Source of the DNA: JANQOH01 sp965201155
GTDB lineage: Bacteria > Pseudomonadota > Alphaproteobacteria > UBA7887
Reading direction: 5' to 3'
Assembly (NCBI GenBank): GCA_965201155.1
Contig: OZ241752.1
Span: forward strand, 124,001 to 188,000
Length of the DNA: 64,000 nt
Shown: piece after piece, positions 17,621 through 25,899 of the stretch
Numbering within the stretch: position 1 is the stretch's first letter
Layout of the letters: each line of letters opens with the position of its first letter
Translations under genes and position numbers: made by a program
Notes under the pieces: generated by a model
What the model was told of the DNA's origin: nothing
The model's input: the letters and a program-made list of their open reading frames with translations, nothing else
The model's database searches: none

Positions 17621-19003
17621 CATCGCCGCTGACAGTATCCATTTGGCGGAGTCGGCGAGCGACGAGAAGTTGCCGTTCGGCCCTATGGTGTGCCCAAGGC
17701 CCGGTCCGACATTGGCAATGGCCGTTGCTGCGCCGGATATGCTGGTGATGAAGTCGTAACCGTGCAGCGCAAGCGCCAGGGCGACGACGCTGAATGCGGC
17801 CAGGAACATGAAAAAAAATGCGAGGACCGCGCCGGCAACCGGGTCGGTAATCGGCCGGTGGTTGTAATGGGCAATAAAGACGCCGCGCGGGTGGGCGATT
17901 CTGGCGATTTCCACGCGCATGATCGAGAACAGGACCTGGAAGCGAAAGATCTTGATGGCGCCGGTGGTGCCGCCGGTGCAGCCGCCCACGAACATGAGCA
18001 TTAGCAGGGCGGTGACGGCAGGTCCGCCCCACATGTCGTAGTCTGCGGTCGTGTAGCCGGTGCCGGTCATTACCGAGGTGGTGTTGAACGCCGCCTCGCG
18101 CAGGGCCTCCCATGCCGGCGCCTCGGATTGCGCCGCCCGCCACCACGTCATCAGCAGCACGGCGGAGGCGGCCGCGGCCAGGAACCACCGCACCTGCATG
18201 TCCCGGAACAGGACCCCGGCGCCGCGCCGCAAGGCAGTGAAATAGAGCATGAACGGCAGGGAACCGAGAATCATTCCGAAAATGATGATGGTTTCGATCA
18301 ACGGGCTGCCGAATCCGCCGACCGAGGCGTCGCGTGTGGAATAACCGCCGGTGGCGATGGTGGTCATGGCGTGACACACGGCGTCGAACCGCCCCATTCC
18401 GGCAAGCCACAAGAGGACGGCCCAGAGGATGGTGGCGGCGGTGTAGACCAGTCCGATACGAGCGGCGATTTGCGCCGTGCGGGGCAGCGCCTTGTCGGAA
18501 CGGTCCGATGATTCCGTGCGGAACAACTGCATGCCGCCGACACCGAGGAACGGCAGGATGGCGACCGCCATGACGATGATACCGATGCCGCCGAGCCATT
18601 GCAGGATGGCGCGCCAAAGCAGGATTCCGGGCGGTCGGTGTTCGAGGCCCGCAAGTACGGTGGAACCGGTGGTGGTGAGCCCGGACATGGCCTCGAAATA
18701 GGCGCCGGCATAGGTCAGGCCGGGGTCGGACAGGTGAAACGGCAGGGCGGCGAAAGCGGTAAGGACAACCCAGCTTGCGGATGTGAGCACGAAGGTCTGA
18801 TGGGCCGAAATGCCCCATCCCGGCGCACGAAAAGCGAACACTAGTACGCCTCCCATGAACGCGGTGAGTCCAGCCGCCAAGGCGAACGTGCGCCAGTTTT
18901 CGTGGCCGGCGGCGAGGTCCGCGACCGCGGGAAAAAGCATTGCGGCGGCGAGCGCCGCGAGCAATGAACCTGTGGCGAACAATATGGGCCGAAGATAGAG
19001 CAT
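17555..19003 (-). CDS. trkH: Trk-type potassium uptake channel protein
   Basis: Membrane subunit for K+ uptake. The 482-aa product contains the four pore-loop repeats with their filter glycines: SGLTTTGSTVL, MTTIATGGYSTRD, SVMTGTGYTTADYD, and the last around ATAIANVGPGLGHTIGPNGN. Between these lie paired helices and the GGCTGGTTGAIKIFR segment typical of TrkH. The regulatory partner TrkA is not in the window. It ends within the coding sequence of the RND pump (66-bp tail-to-tail overlap), so no terminator can separate the two genes. FolE lies 22 bases upstream on the same strand and could share its transcript. Confidence 0.93.
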   Translation of the reverse strand: MLYLRPILFATGSLLAALAAAMLFPAVADLAAGHENWRTFALAAGLTAFMGGVLVFAFRAPGWGISAHQTFVLTSASWVVLTAFAALPFHLSDPGLTYAGAYFEAMSGLTTTGSTVLAGLEHRPPGILLWRAILQWLGGIGIIVMAVAILPFLGVGGMQLFRTESSDRSDKALPRTAQIAARIGLVYTAATILWAVLLWLAGMGRFDAVCHAMTTIATGGYSTRDASVGGFGSPLIETIIIFGMILGSLPFMLYFTALRRGAGVLFRDMQVRWFLAAAASAVLLMTWWRAAQSEAPAWEALREAAFNTTSVMTGTGYTTADYDMWGGPAVTALLMLMFVGGCTGGTTGAIKIFRFQVLFSIMRVEIARIAHPRGVFIAHYNHRPITDPVAGAVLAFFFMFLAAFSVVALALALHGYDFITSISGAATAIANVGPGLGHTIGPNGNFSSLADSAKWILSAAMLLGRLEFFTVLVLFLPRFWKP

Positions 19004-19025
19004 CAGCCCGGCGCCGGTCCGGTTG

Positions 19026-19637
19026 TCAGCCCTGGGTGATCATCGACAGAAATTCGCGCCGGGTGCTGGGATCGTGCCGGAAGGCTCCCAGCATACGGCT
19101 CGTTTTCATGGTAACGCCGGGTTTGTGGACGCCGCGAGTTGTCATGCATTGATGGGCGGCTTCGACGACCACGGCGACGCCTTTCGGTTTCAGAACGCGG
19201 TCAATGGCGTCCGCAACCTGGACAGTCATTTTTTCCTGCACCTGCAGGCGGCGTGCATAGACATCGACAACGCGCGCCAATTTGCTGATTCCGACCACCC
19301 GGCGGTCGGGCAGATAGGCGACATGGGCGACGCCGATTATGGGTGCAAGGTGATGTTCGCAATGGGATTCGAAACGAATATCACGCAGTGCGACCATCTC
19401 ATCGTAGCCGTCCACTTCCTCGAAGGTGCGCTGGAGGATTTCCGTGGGGTCGGAATCGTAGCCGCTGAAATATTCGCGGAAGGCACGGGCGACCCGGTCG
19501 GGCGTGCCGCGCAGCCCTTCACGATCCGGGTCGTCGCCGGCCCACATGATCAAGGTGCGCACCGCCGCTTCGGCTTCGGCGCGGCTGGGTTGGCGTTTGC
19601 GGCGCAAGACCGGCGCCGCCGGTGGAGGAGCGTTCAT
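19026..19637 (-). CDS. folE: GTP cyclohydrolase I
   Basis: Converts GTP to 7,8-dihydroneopterin triphosphate, the first step of tetrahydrofolate synthesis. The 203-aa protein shows the zinc ligands in SHCEHHLAPIIG (Cys and His) and HQCMTTRGV (second Cys), plus the conserved PDRRVVGISKLARVVDVYARRLQVQE core and the KTSRMLGAF region. The first about 20 residues are a proline-rich, poorly conserved extension. It sits between trkH and apaG on the minus strand, 23 bases after apaG. No other folate gene is in the window. Confidence 0.97.
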   Translation of the reverse strand: MNAPPPAAPVLRRKRQPSRAEAEAAVRTLIMWAGDDPDREGLRGTPDRVARAFREYFSGYDSDPTEILQRTFEEVDGYDEMVALRDIRFESHCEHHLAPIIGVAHVAYLPDRRVVGISKLARVVDVYARRLQVQEKMTVQVADAIDRVLKPKGVAVVVEAAHQCMTTRGVHKPGVTMKTSRMLGAFRHDPSTRREFLSMITQG

Positions 19638-19660
19638 AGGGGTATTTCGCGCTCGCCTTG

Positions 19661-20068
19661 TCAGTTCACGCGCCGTCCGCTGTCGGGAGCGTCGAGGGAA
19701 AAGGCGGGAATTTCCACTTCAAACTGTTCGCCGTCCTCGGTGACCATTTCATAGCTGCCGAACATCATGCCTGAGGGCGTGGCGAGGGGTGTGCCGCTGG
19801 TATATTCGAATTTCTCTCCCGGCGCCATGACCGGCTGCTGCCCCACCACGCCGGCGCCGTGGACTTCCTGCATCCGGCCCTGGGCATCGGTAATGCGCCA
19901 GTTGCGGTTACGGAGCTGGATGGTCTTCTCGCCGTGATTGACGATGCGCACGGCGTAGGCGAACACATAGCGCCCCTCGCTCGGCGATGAGCGGTCAGGG
20001 AGAAAAAACGGCCGCACGGTCACTTCCACCCCGTCGGTTACAGCGCTGTATTGTGGGTGTCCGGACAT
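19661..20068 (-). CDS. apaG: ApaG-domain protein
   Basis: Small stand-alone ApaG (DUF525) protein, 135 aa, with a fibronectin-III-like beta fold. It is named after the E. coli ksgA-apaG-apaH operon and linked there to Co2+/Mg2+ resistance; its molecular role is not firmly known. Family marks are VRPFFLPDRSSPSEGRYVFAYAVRI, the NRNWRITDAQGR strand pair, and the glycine-rich PVMAPGEKFEYTSGTPLATPSGMMFGSYEM. It lies between the radical SAM gene and folE on the same strand, but the 107-base gap upstream suggests its own promoter. Confidence 0.95.
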   Translation of the reverse strand: MSGHPQYSAVTDGVEVTVRPFFLPDRSSPSEGRYVFAYAVRIVNHGEKTIQLRNRNWRITDAQGRMQEVHGAGVVGQQPVMAPGEKFEYTSGTPLATPSGMMFGSYEMVTEDGEQFEVEIPAFSLDAPDSGRRVN

Positions 20069-20175
20069 GGTGGAGTTTTCCCGAATTGAAGCAGTTTGAA
20101 ACTCGCCGGATACGGACCAACTATCCGCGTTGCCGGCATGTCCCCACTGTACACGATCTCACGGGCGGCAGGGGT

Positions 20176-21135
20176 TCAGCCGGCGCTGCATACCCCGCCG
20201 CCCAGGACGCAGAAACTGGCGCAATGGGGATGGTTGAGTTTCACCGTTTCCTCCGCGCGCGCCAGTGAATCTCCCATATCGAAGCGCGTATCGTAGGGCA
20301 GCAGGGTGCAGGGCACCAGAACCGGGCGATCGGCGCCCTTGCGTTTGATCACCATGCGCGAACTGGCGCACATCATGGCCTGCGGGGCAACGCCGAGTGT
20401 TTCCCAGCAGGATTCGGTGATTTCCGGCACCTCCCGTCCGGCGTCGATATCCGGAAGCAGTGTCAGCGCTGTCGGGTCCCGGGCGTCGATGGCGGCGCCG
20501 ATGTCGGCAAACAGGCGAGCATATCCGGCACGCAAATCGGCTTCGTTTTCGTTCCATTTCAAGCGTCCCGCCACGTGCACCGTGAAGCCGTGCCGGCATA
20601 GCCATTGCAACCCTTCGATAGCCGGGCGCCACGAGCGCGGGCCCCGTTCATGTTCGTGCTGCGGCGCCGTGTAGTGATCCAGCGAGACACGGAGCGTGAG
20701 CCGATCCTGTGGCGTGCTGACGAGCGAAAGCAGCGCTTCCGCCTGTTTCATCAGCGGACGCATGGCATTGGTCAGCACGAGTACGCGGTATCCGCGTTCG
20801 AGGCACAGGCGCAGCATGGGAACCAGGTCCGGGTTCATGAACGGCTCGCCGCCGGTGAAGCCGATTTCGCGCGTGTGGTGCCCGCGCGCCGTTACATCGT
20901 CGAGCCAGATGCGCACTTCGTCCAGGGTCAGGTAAGCCAGCCGATCATTGCGCGGGCTGGATTCGATATAGCAGGTGTCACAGGCGAGGTTGCACAGCGA
21001 ACCGGTGTTGAACCACAGCGTGCGCAGCGACTCGAAGGCGACGCCGGCACGCGGCGCGCCGCTGAGCGTGCGGTCGGGGTTCGCGAATTTCAGGATGTTC
21101 TGCGATTGGTTCTCAGCCGGGATAGCCAAGGCCAT
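20176..21135 (-). CDS. Radical SAM protein of unknown substrate
   Basis: A 319-aa radical S-adenosylmethionine enzyme. The Fe4S4-binding CxxxCxxC motif is CNLACDTC (about residues 48-55), followed by the glycine-rich ITGGEPF-like motif FTGGEPFMNPDLV. The C-terminal third has further cysteines (MCASSR, VPCTLLP and CASFCVLGGGVC), which may bind a second cluster as in SPASM or twitch proteins, although the spacing is not the textbook SPASM pattern. I chose ATG 21135 because AGGGGAG lies nine bases upstream; the frame stays open further upstream but is unlike the family. A small membrane-protein gene is divergently encoded 165 bases away. Its substrate cannot be inferred. Confidence 0.85.
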   Translation of the reverse strand: MALAIPAENQSQNILKFANPDRTLSGAPRAGVAFESLRTLWFNTGSLCNLACDTCYIESSPRNDRLAYLTLDEVRIWLDDVTARGHHTREIGFTGGEPFMNPDLVPMLRLCLERGYRVLVLTNAMRPLMKQAEALLSLVSTPQDRLTLRVSLDHYTAPQHEHERGPRSWRPAIEGLQWLCRHGFTVHVAGRLKWNENEADLRAGYARLFADIGAAIDARDPTALTLLPDIDAGREVPEITESCWETLGVAPQAMMCASSRMVIKRKGADRPVLVPCTLLPYDTRFDMGDSLARAEETVKLNHPHCASFCVLGGGVCSAG

Positions 21136-21300
21136 GAAAGCGAGCTCCCCTGATGCGCGCAACAATTCGACAACGGCCCGGGCCGCATGGAACAGTAAGC
21201 TGCAAACGGTAAAACCGCCGCCGGCTTTGTCAAGCGGCGCAGGCGGTTGTCGCAGAGACGCGGTTTTGTTCCGCCAGACGCAAGGCACGGGGAGGATATG

Positions 21301-21519
21301 ATGGTCGACCGTTATACGAAAATCGTTCTCACGGTCATTGCCAGCGCGCTGTGCGCGCTCGTGGTTCAGAATATGTTTGTACCGGCGCGGGCGGTGGGCG
21401 ATTCCTGCGGCGAATGGCACAATCCCTGCATGGTCGAGGTACGGGGCACAGTCGCGGTCGAGGGCGATGTTTCGGTGCAGGATCCGGTCGAGGTTTTCGG
21501 CACTGTGTGGACTCGTTGA
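21301..21519 (+). CDS. Small single-pass membrane protein, unknown function
   Basis: A 72-aa protein with a short charged start (MVDRYTK), one transmembrane helix (IVLTVIASALCALVVQNMFV, residues 8-27), and a periplasmic-looking tail. The tail contains a GDSCGEWHNPCMVEV segment with two cysteines that could pair, then valine-rich beta repeats (VAVEGDVSVQDPVEVFG). GGAGG is five bases before ATG 21301, so this start is preferred over ATG 21298. It is transcribed away from the radical SAM gene and towards tRNA-Gly. No function is assigned. Confidence 0.7.
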   Translation: MVDRYTKIVLTVIASALCALVVQNMFVPARAVGDSCGEWHNPCMVEVRGTVAVEGDVSVQDPVEVFGTVWTR

Positions 21520-21569
21520 GGGCGCCGTTCTTGCGTGAGGCCCGGCCGCACATTAGGATTCGCGGTATT

Positions 21570-21644
21570 GCGGGCGTAGTTCAGTGGTAGAACGTCAGCT
21601 TCCCAAGCTGAATGTCGGCGGTTCGATCCCGCTCGCCCGCTCCA
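21570..21644 (+). tRNA. tRNA-Gly (anticodon CCC)
   Basis: The 75-base gene folds into a full cloverleaf. The acceptor arm GCGGGCG pairs with CGCCCGC. The D arm GTTC-AGTGGTA-GAAC follows, then the anticodon arm TCAGC-TTCCCAA-GCTGA with loop bases reading anticodon CCC. The T arm is GGCGG-TTCGATC-CCGCT. Discriminator T and an encoded CCA (21642-21644) complete the 3' end. It should read GGG glycine codons. Confidence 0.97.
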
Positions 21645-21647
21645 TTG

Positions 21648-21662
21648 GCCGGGCTGCCCGGC
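21648..21662 (+). terminator. GC-rich hairpin just after tRNA-Gly
   Basis: GCCGGGC-T-GCCCGGC is a perfect inverted repeat starting four bases after the tRNA CCA end. There is no T-run after it, so it may act in 3' processing or as a weak terminator rather than a standard intrinsic terminator. Confidence 0.35.
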
Positions 21663-21689
21663 GGGGCGTCTGCGAAGAGAAGGTATTAC

Positions 21690-22202
21690 ATGAAATCCGC
21701 TGAACTGCGCAGTTTGCAGGCGCCATTCAAGGCGCAGTATCGTGATGCGCCTGAAGACGCCGTTATAACGCTGTCCGCCACGGGCGCGCTGGGTGACGGC
21801 GTGGCGTGTGCAGTGGATACCGGTACAGCACTGGTCGAGGCAGGGCTTCACCCGTCGACCGGCGGCAGCGGGCTGCAAGCCTGTTCCGGCGACATGCTGC
21901 TGCAGGCGCTGGTGGCGTGCGCCGGCGTCACTCTCTCCGCGGTGGCAACTGCGCTGGAAATTGAAGTGAAGTCGGGGCGCGTATCGGCCAGCGGGGATAT
22001 CGACATGCGCGGCACGCTGGGCATGGCGAAGGATGCGCCCGTGGGATTTCGTGATATCCGCTTGCGGTTTGACCTTGAAACCGACGCGCCGGCCGAGAAG
22101 GTGGAGAAACTTGTTTCTCTTACCGAGCGCTATTGCGTGGTGTACCAGACGCTGCGCCAGGGGCCGCCGCTTTCCGTCGAGCACGGAGTCAACGGGGGCT
22201 GA
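21690..22202 (+). CDS. OsmC family protein
   Basis: A 170-aa OsmC/Ohr-fold protein; some members of this family reduce organic hydroperoxides with two conserved cysteines. Here those are probably the Cys in LQACSGDM and the Cys in LVACAGVTLSAVA, spaced as in the family. The start is ATG 21690 with GAGAAGG upstream, following tRNA-Gly by 45 bases. The last 14 bases overlap, tail to tail, the end of speE. Whether it is a true peroxidase is not shown by sequence; regulation is not evident. Confidence 0.85.
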   Translation: MKSAELRSLQAPFKAQYRDAPEDAVITLSATGALGDGVACAVDTGTALVEAGLHPSTGGSGLQACSGDMLLQALVACAGVTLSAVATALEIEVKSGRVSASGDIDMRGTLGMAKDAPVGFRDIRLRFDLETDAPAEKVEKLVSLTERYCVVYQTLRQGPPLSVEHGVNGG

Positions 22203-23049
22203 TCAACTCCTGCACAAAGGGGGGCAGGGCGAAGCTCGCGACGTGGATGTCCGGCGTATAGTAGCGGGTGGCGAAACCGGCATCACGGAACCGCGCAGCA
22301 AGAATGCCGCGTTCGACGCGGCGCAAGGCCGGGTTGTCGCTGGCCCAGCCGAGGGTCATGGCACCCCCGGTATAGCTGGGTACTGACACCAGATAGAAGC
22401 CGGTATCCGCGAACACGGCAGACAGGCGCTGCGCGCTGTTGCGCAGGTCCTCCGGCTGCACGAACGGTACGCCGTTTTGCGCGACCAGCAGGCCGCCCGC
22501 TGTCAGACGGGCGCGGCAGGCCGCGTAGAAGGCTTCCGAAAACAGCACCTCGCCGGGGCCGGTCACCGGGTCGGTCGAGTCGATGATGATGACGTCAAAG
22601 CCGGGGCCATCCCGCCGCATATATTCCACGGCGTCGGCAATGACGATGCGCGCGCGCGGATGGTCGAACGCGCCGTCGGAGAGGGACGGCATGAATTGCC
22701 GGGCAGCGCGAATCACGGCTTCATCAATGTCCACAAGGGTTGCTGTGATCCCGGGGTGGCGCAGCGCTTCGCGCAGGCATCCACCGTCGCCGCCGCCGAC
22801 GATCAGCACCCGGTGCACCTCTCCATGTGCGAAGACGGGAACATGCACCAGCATCTCATGGTAGGAATGGTTGTCGTGTTCGGTTGTCTGCACGATGCCG
22901 TCGAGGATCAGCACGCGGCCGAATATGCGCGTTTGCACGATCATCAGTTCCTGATAACGGCTTCGTTCCTGATGCATGACGGATTCGACGTCGAGAAACT
23001 GGCCAAATCCCTCGTGCAGCACTTCTTCGTGAAAGCGGAAGGCACTCAT
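22189..23049 (-). CDS. speE: Polyamine aminopropyltransferase (spermidine synthase)
   Basis: Transfers an aminopropyl group from decarboxylated SAM to putrescine, giving spermidine. The 286-aa protein has the N-terminal beta domain with RVLILDGIVQTTEHDNHSYHEML. Then comes the Rossmann methyltransferase-like core with VLIVGGGDGGCLREALRH (SAM-binding), the acidic VDIDEAV, and the catalytic-loop IIIDSTDPVTGPGEVLF. The ATG overlaps the stop of speD by four bases (ATGA), so dcSAM producer and consumer are translated together. Its 3' end overlaps the OsmC gene by 14 bases. Confidence 0.96.
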   Translation of the reverse strand: MSAFRFHEEVLHEGFGQFLDVESVMHQERSRYQELMIVQTRIFGRVLILDGIVQTTEHDNHSYHEMLVHVPVFAHGEVHRVLIVGGGDGGCLREALRHPGITATLVDIDEAVIRAARQFMPSLSDGAFDHPRARIVIADAVEYMRRDGPGFDVIIIDSTDPVTGPGEVLFSEAFYAACRARLTAGGLLVAQNGVPFVQPEDLRNSAQRLSAVFADTGFYLVSVPSYTGGAMTLGWASDNPALRRVERGILAARFRDAGFATRYYTPDIHVASFALPPFVQELISPR

Positions 23050-23498
23050 GCCAAGCCTCGCTTGTGCGCGGTGACCGCAGTGCGTTCGGGCGAAAACGCT
23101 TCGATGAGCACCGGCGGCGCCTTGTCAGGGTCGGTGTTGCCGCACAGGAACACGTCAACGGCAGCGAAGCCGGTCTCCGGCCATGTATGGATGCTGATAT
23201 GGCTTTCGGCCAGCAGGGCGACGCCGGAAATGCCGCCATTTCCACCGAATTGATGGAGGTCCGTACGCAACAGCGTCGCGCCGACAGCGGTGCTGACGGC
23301 GTGGAGCGTTCGTTCGATATGGGCCTTGTCTGTCAGGCGTTTCGCACCCCACAGGTCGATCAGCAAATGATGGCCGGCATAGCGCACCCCGTTGCGTACC
23401 ACATAGTGGTCATCCGCATCGTCGCCGTCACCCCGGGGGTCATGGCCCTCTTGGGGCGCGAGGGGGTGAAGGGCGCTGGCTCTCCACGCATCCGCCAT
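23046..23498 (-). CDS. speD: S-adenosylmethionine decarboxylase proenzyme
   Basis: Makes decarboxylated SAM for SpeE. It is a self-processing pyruvoyl enzyme: the serine of AESHISIHTWPE (about residue 99 of this form) becomes the pyruvoyl group after cleavage at Glu-Ser. Other family marks are HHLLIDLWGAKRL and FLCGNTDPDKA. I start it at ATG 23498 because AGGGAG lies about nine bases upstream; an in-frame ATG at 23552 would add 18 residues unlike the family. The product is then 150 aa. The histidine/aspartate-rich N-terminal stretch (EGHDPRGDGDDADDHY) is unusual. It is co-translated with speE. Confidence 0.93.
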   Translation of the reverse strand: MADAWRASALHPLAPQEGHDPRGDGDDADDHYVVRNGVRYAGHHLLIDLWGAKRLTDKAHIERTLHAVSTAVGATLLRTDLHQFGGNGGISGVALLAESHISIHTWPETGFAAVDVFLCGNTDPDKAPPVLIEAFSPERTAVTAHKRGLA

Positions 23499-23664
23499 AA
23501 GGACGGCTCCCTGAACTTGTTGGCGATTGGCCGCCCGAGCGCAATGCAGCATCCGGGACGGCCGGTGGTGACAATATCAAATTCCAGCCGTATGGCAGTG
23601 TTTGTCGGTGGCGGGGATGGGAGTAAAATGGCGTTTCCCCGGTTTCAAGTGAACAGGCGCCGCC

Positions 23665-24702
23665 ATGTCCCGTGCCGATTTGCTCCCCACAAGCGTTGTC
23701 GGGAGTTATGCGCAGCCAGATTGGCTGATCGACCGCGAAACCCTTGCCGGAGGCTCGCCGCCGCGCGTGCGCGCGGAATCGCTGTGGCGTGTTTCGGAAC
23801 CCTGGCGGGCGGAAGCGCAGGACGACGCGACATTGCTGGCGATCCGTGATCAGGAGCGCGCCGGCATAGACATCATTACCGACGGCGAAATGCGGCGCGA
23901 AAGTTATTCCAACCATTTCGCAACCGCGCTGGACGGCCTGGACCGAGAGCGTTCCGGCACGGCGATTTCCCGCAAGGGCACGCCGAATGCGGTGCCGCTG
24001 GTGGTGTCGGCCATTCGCCGCCGCGAACCGGTGGGCGTGCGCGACATAGCGTTTCTGCGCGCCAATACCGACCGCAAGATCAAGGCCACGCTGCCTGGTC
24101 CGTTCACCATGTCCGAGCAGGCGCAAAATGCGTGGTATGCGGACACGGAAGCGATGGCGATGGATTATGCCGCCGCCGTCAATGAGGAAGTCCGGGACTT
24201 GTTTGCGGCGGGCGCAGATATCGTGCAGATTGACGAGCCGTGGGTGCAGGCACGCCACGAGAATGCCCGCGCCTACGCGATCCCGGCGATAAACCGTGCG
24301 CTGGAAGGTGTTGAAGGCGTGACCGCTCTTCATCTCTGCATGGGCTATGCGGCGATGATCAAGGACCGTCCGCCGGCGTATCATTTTCTCGCGGAACTGG
24401 CGGATTGCGCGGTGGACCAGATTTCCCTGGAGGCGGCGCAGCCGAGCCTCGACCTGGGCGTGCTGCAAGACCTGTCCGGGAAGACGATCATCCTCGGTGT
24501 GATCGATCTGGATGACATGACGGTAGAGACGCCAGAGACCGTGGCCGGGCGCATGGAGCGCGCCTATGCTCATGCGGCGCCGGAGCGCCTCATCGCCGCG
24601 CCCGACTGCGGGTTCAAATATATCCCGCGTGACGTTGCATATGGCAAGCTGTGCGCATTGAGCGCGGGTGCGGAACTGGCCCGCACGCGGCTGCGCACCT
24701 AA
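23665..24702 (+). CDS. Cobalamin-independent methionine synthase-like protein (MetE C-terminal domain type)
   Basis: A 345-aa protein corresponding to the catalytic C-terminal barrel of MetE, without the N-terminal barrel of full-length MetE (about 750 aa). The likely zinc-binding residues are in ALHLCMGY (His, Cys) and APDCGFKY (Cys), with ITDGEMRR and VQIDEPWV as substrate-site motifs. Such short forms transfer methyl groups to homocysteine or related thiols from various donors, so the donor is uncertain. It is divergent from speD with about 165 bases between them, which places two SAM-cycle genes back to back. No riboswitch was recognised in the gap. Confidence 0.88.
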   Translation: MSRADLLPTSVVGSYAQPDWLIDRETLAGGSPPRVRAESLWRVSEPWRAEAQDDATLLAIRDQERAGIDIITDGEMRRESYSNHFATALDGLDRERSGTAISRKGTPNAVPLVVSAIRRREPVGVRDIAFLRANTDRKIKATLPGPFTMSEQAQNAWYADTEAMAMDYAAAVNEEVRDLFAAGADIVQIDEPWVQARHENARAYAIPAINRALEGVEGVTALHLCMGYAAMIKDRPPAYHFLAELADCAVDQISLEAAQPSLDLGVLQDLSGKTIILGVIDLDDMTVETPETVAGRMERAYAHAAPERLIAAPDCGFKYIPRDVAYGKLCALSAGAELARTRLRT

Positions 24703-24764
24703 ATCATATTCAGACATCGCGCCTGGCCGATATCGGCGCAGGGCGCCGAACGGCAGGGTGCTCC

Positions 24765-25655
24765 ATGTCTCGTATTGCCTATGTGAACGGGCACTATTTT
24801 CCGCATTCCGCGGCGCGGGTGCATATCGAAGACAGGGGAATGCAGTTCGCCGATGCGGCGTATGAAGTGACGGCGGTGGTCGGCGGACGCCTGATCGACG
24901 AGGCCTGGCATCATGAGCGCCTGGAACGTTCGCTGGGGGAACTGGGCATCGCGCCGCCGATGAGCCGGCGCGCCCTTTCGTCCGTGCTGCATGAAGTGGC
25001 GCGCCGCAACCGCATTGTCGACGGTATCGTGTATTTGCAGGTGGGGCGCGGCGCAGCCCCGCGAAATCATGTCTTTCCGCGCGGTGCGGCGCCGTCGGTG
25101 GTCGCGACAGCGCGGCGCGCACTGCCGGCTGGCTCGCCTGCATCGCTTGACGGGGTCAAGGTCATTACGGTGCCCGACCGGCGCTGGCAGCGGCGCGATA
25201 TCAAGAGCGTATCGCTGTTACCGAACGTGCTGGCGAAACAGCAGGCACTGGAAGCCGAAGCGTTCGAGGCGTGGCAGGTGGACGCGGACGGGTATGTGAC
25301 CGAAGGCACCTTGTCGAACGCATGGATTGTCGATGCCGACGGCACGGTGCGCACGCGGCCAGTGAGCAACGACATATTGAGCGGCATTACGCGACGCCGG
25401 CTGATCGGCCTGGCGCGGGAGGCGGGAATACCCGTCATTGAAACGCCATTCACGCCCGCGCAGGCGCAGGCAGCGCGCGAGGCGTTTCTGACCAGCACCA
25501 GTTCATTCGTGGTCCCGGTCGTCCAGATTGACGATACCGTTGTCGCCAATGGGCGGCCCGGCACGACAACCGAGCGGCTGCGGGACCTCTATACGCAATT
25601 TGCCAGCCGGAGCGGCGAGGATGATAACGGTCGAGGGAAAGAAGATGGTGATTGA
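24765..25655 (+). CDS. D-amino-acid transaminase-like PLP enzyme (fold type IV)
   Basis: A 296-aa class IV aminotransferase, probably D-alanine transaminase or a close relative. It starts YVNGHYFPHSAARVHIEDRGMQFADAAYE, the D-amino-acid transaminase opening. The PLP lysine is in RRDIKSVSLLPNVLAKQ, and the EGTLSNAWIV strand and SGITRR phosphate region follow. ATG 24765 is chosen because the resulting N-terminus matches the family; upstream codons do not. Its last 11 bases overlap the start of hfq, so hfq may be partly transcribed from this gene. Branched-chain or aminodeoxychorismate activity cannot be excluded. Confidence 0.85.
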   Translation: MSRIAYVNGHYFPHSAARVHIEDRGMQFADAAYEVTAVVGGRLIDEAWHHERLERSLGELGIAPPMSRRALSSVLHEVARRNRIVDGIVYLQVGRGAAPRNHVFPRGAAPSVVATARRALPAGSPASLDGVKVITVPDRRWQRRDIKSVSLLPNVLAKQQALEAEAFEAWQVDADGYVTEGTLSNAWIVDADGTVRTRPVSNDILSGITRRRLIGLAREAGIPVIETPFTPAQAQAAREAFLTSTSSFVVPVVQIDDTVVANGRPGTTTERLRDLYTQFASRSGEDDNGRGKEDGD

Positions 25656-25896
25656 GCGGACCTTGAACATGCAGGATACGTTTCTCAACCATGTTCGGAA
25701 AAATAAGACCCAAGTTACTGTTTATCTTATCAACGGAGTGAAATTGCGAGGGATCATTACCCGGTTCGACAGCTTTTGCGTCATGCTGCGGCGCGACGAC
25801 CTGTCGCAACTGATCTACAAGCACGCGATTTCCACGGTCATGCCGGCGGAGCCGATTTACGCATTCGGTTCACAGGACGCGAACAGCTTCTTCTAG
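25645..25896 (+). CDS. hfq: RNA chaperone Hfq
   Basis: Hexameric Sm-like RNA chaperone that pairs small RNAs with mRNAs. The 83-aa product has the Sm1 motif (QDTFLNHVRKNKTQVTVYLINGVKLRGIITRFDSF) and the Sm2 YKHAIST motif. The C-terminal tail is very short (about 15 residues), as in many alphaproteobacteria. The ATG has GAGGGAAAGAAG just upstream. It overlaps the aminotransferase by 11 bases and is followed after three bases by hflX, the classical hfq-hflX order. Confidence 0.97.
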   Translation: MVIERTLNMQDTFLNHVRKNKTQVTVYLINGVKLRGIITRFDSFCVMLRRDDLSQLIYKHAISTVMPAEPIYAFGSQDANSFF

Positions 25897-25899
25897 TCG

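Noticed and set aside
23499..23664. A SAM-responsive riboswitch between speD and the MetE-like gene
   Set aside because: No SAM-II or other recognised motif was seen; the gap is too short and unstructured by eye to claim one.
23440..25143. A 567-codon open frame on the minus strand opposite speD, the MetE-like gene and the aminotransferase
   Set aside because: It lies antisense to well-supported conserved genes and shows no family motifs; long antisense frames are expected in GC-rich DNA.
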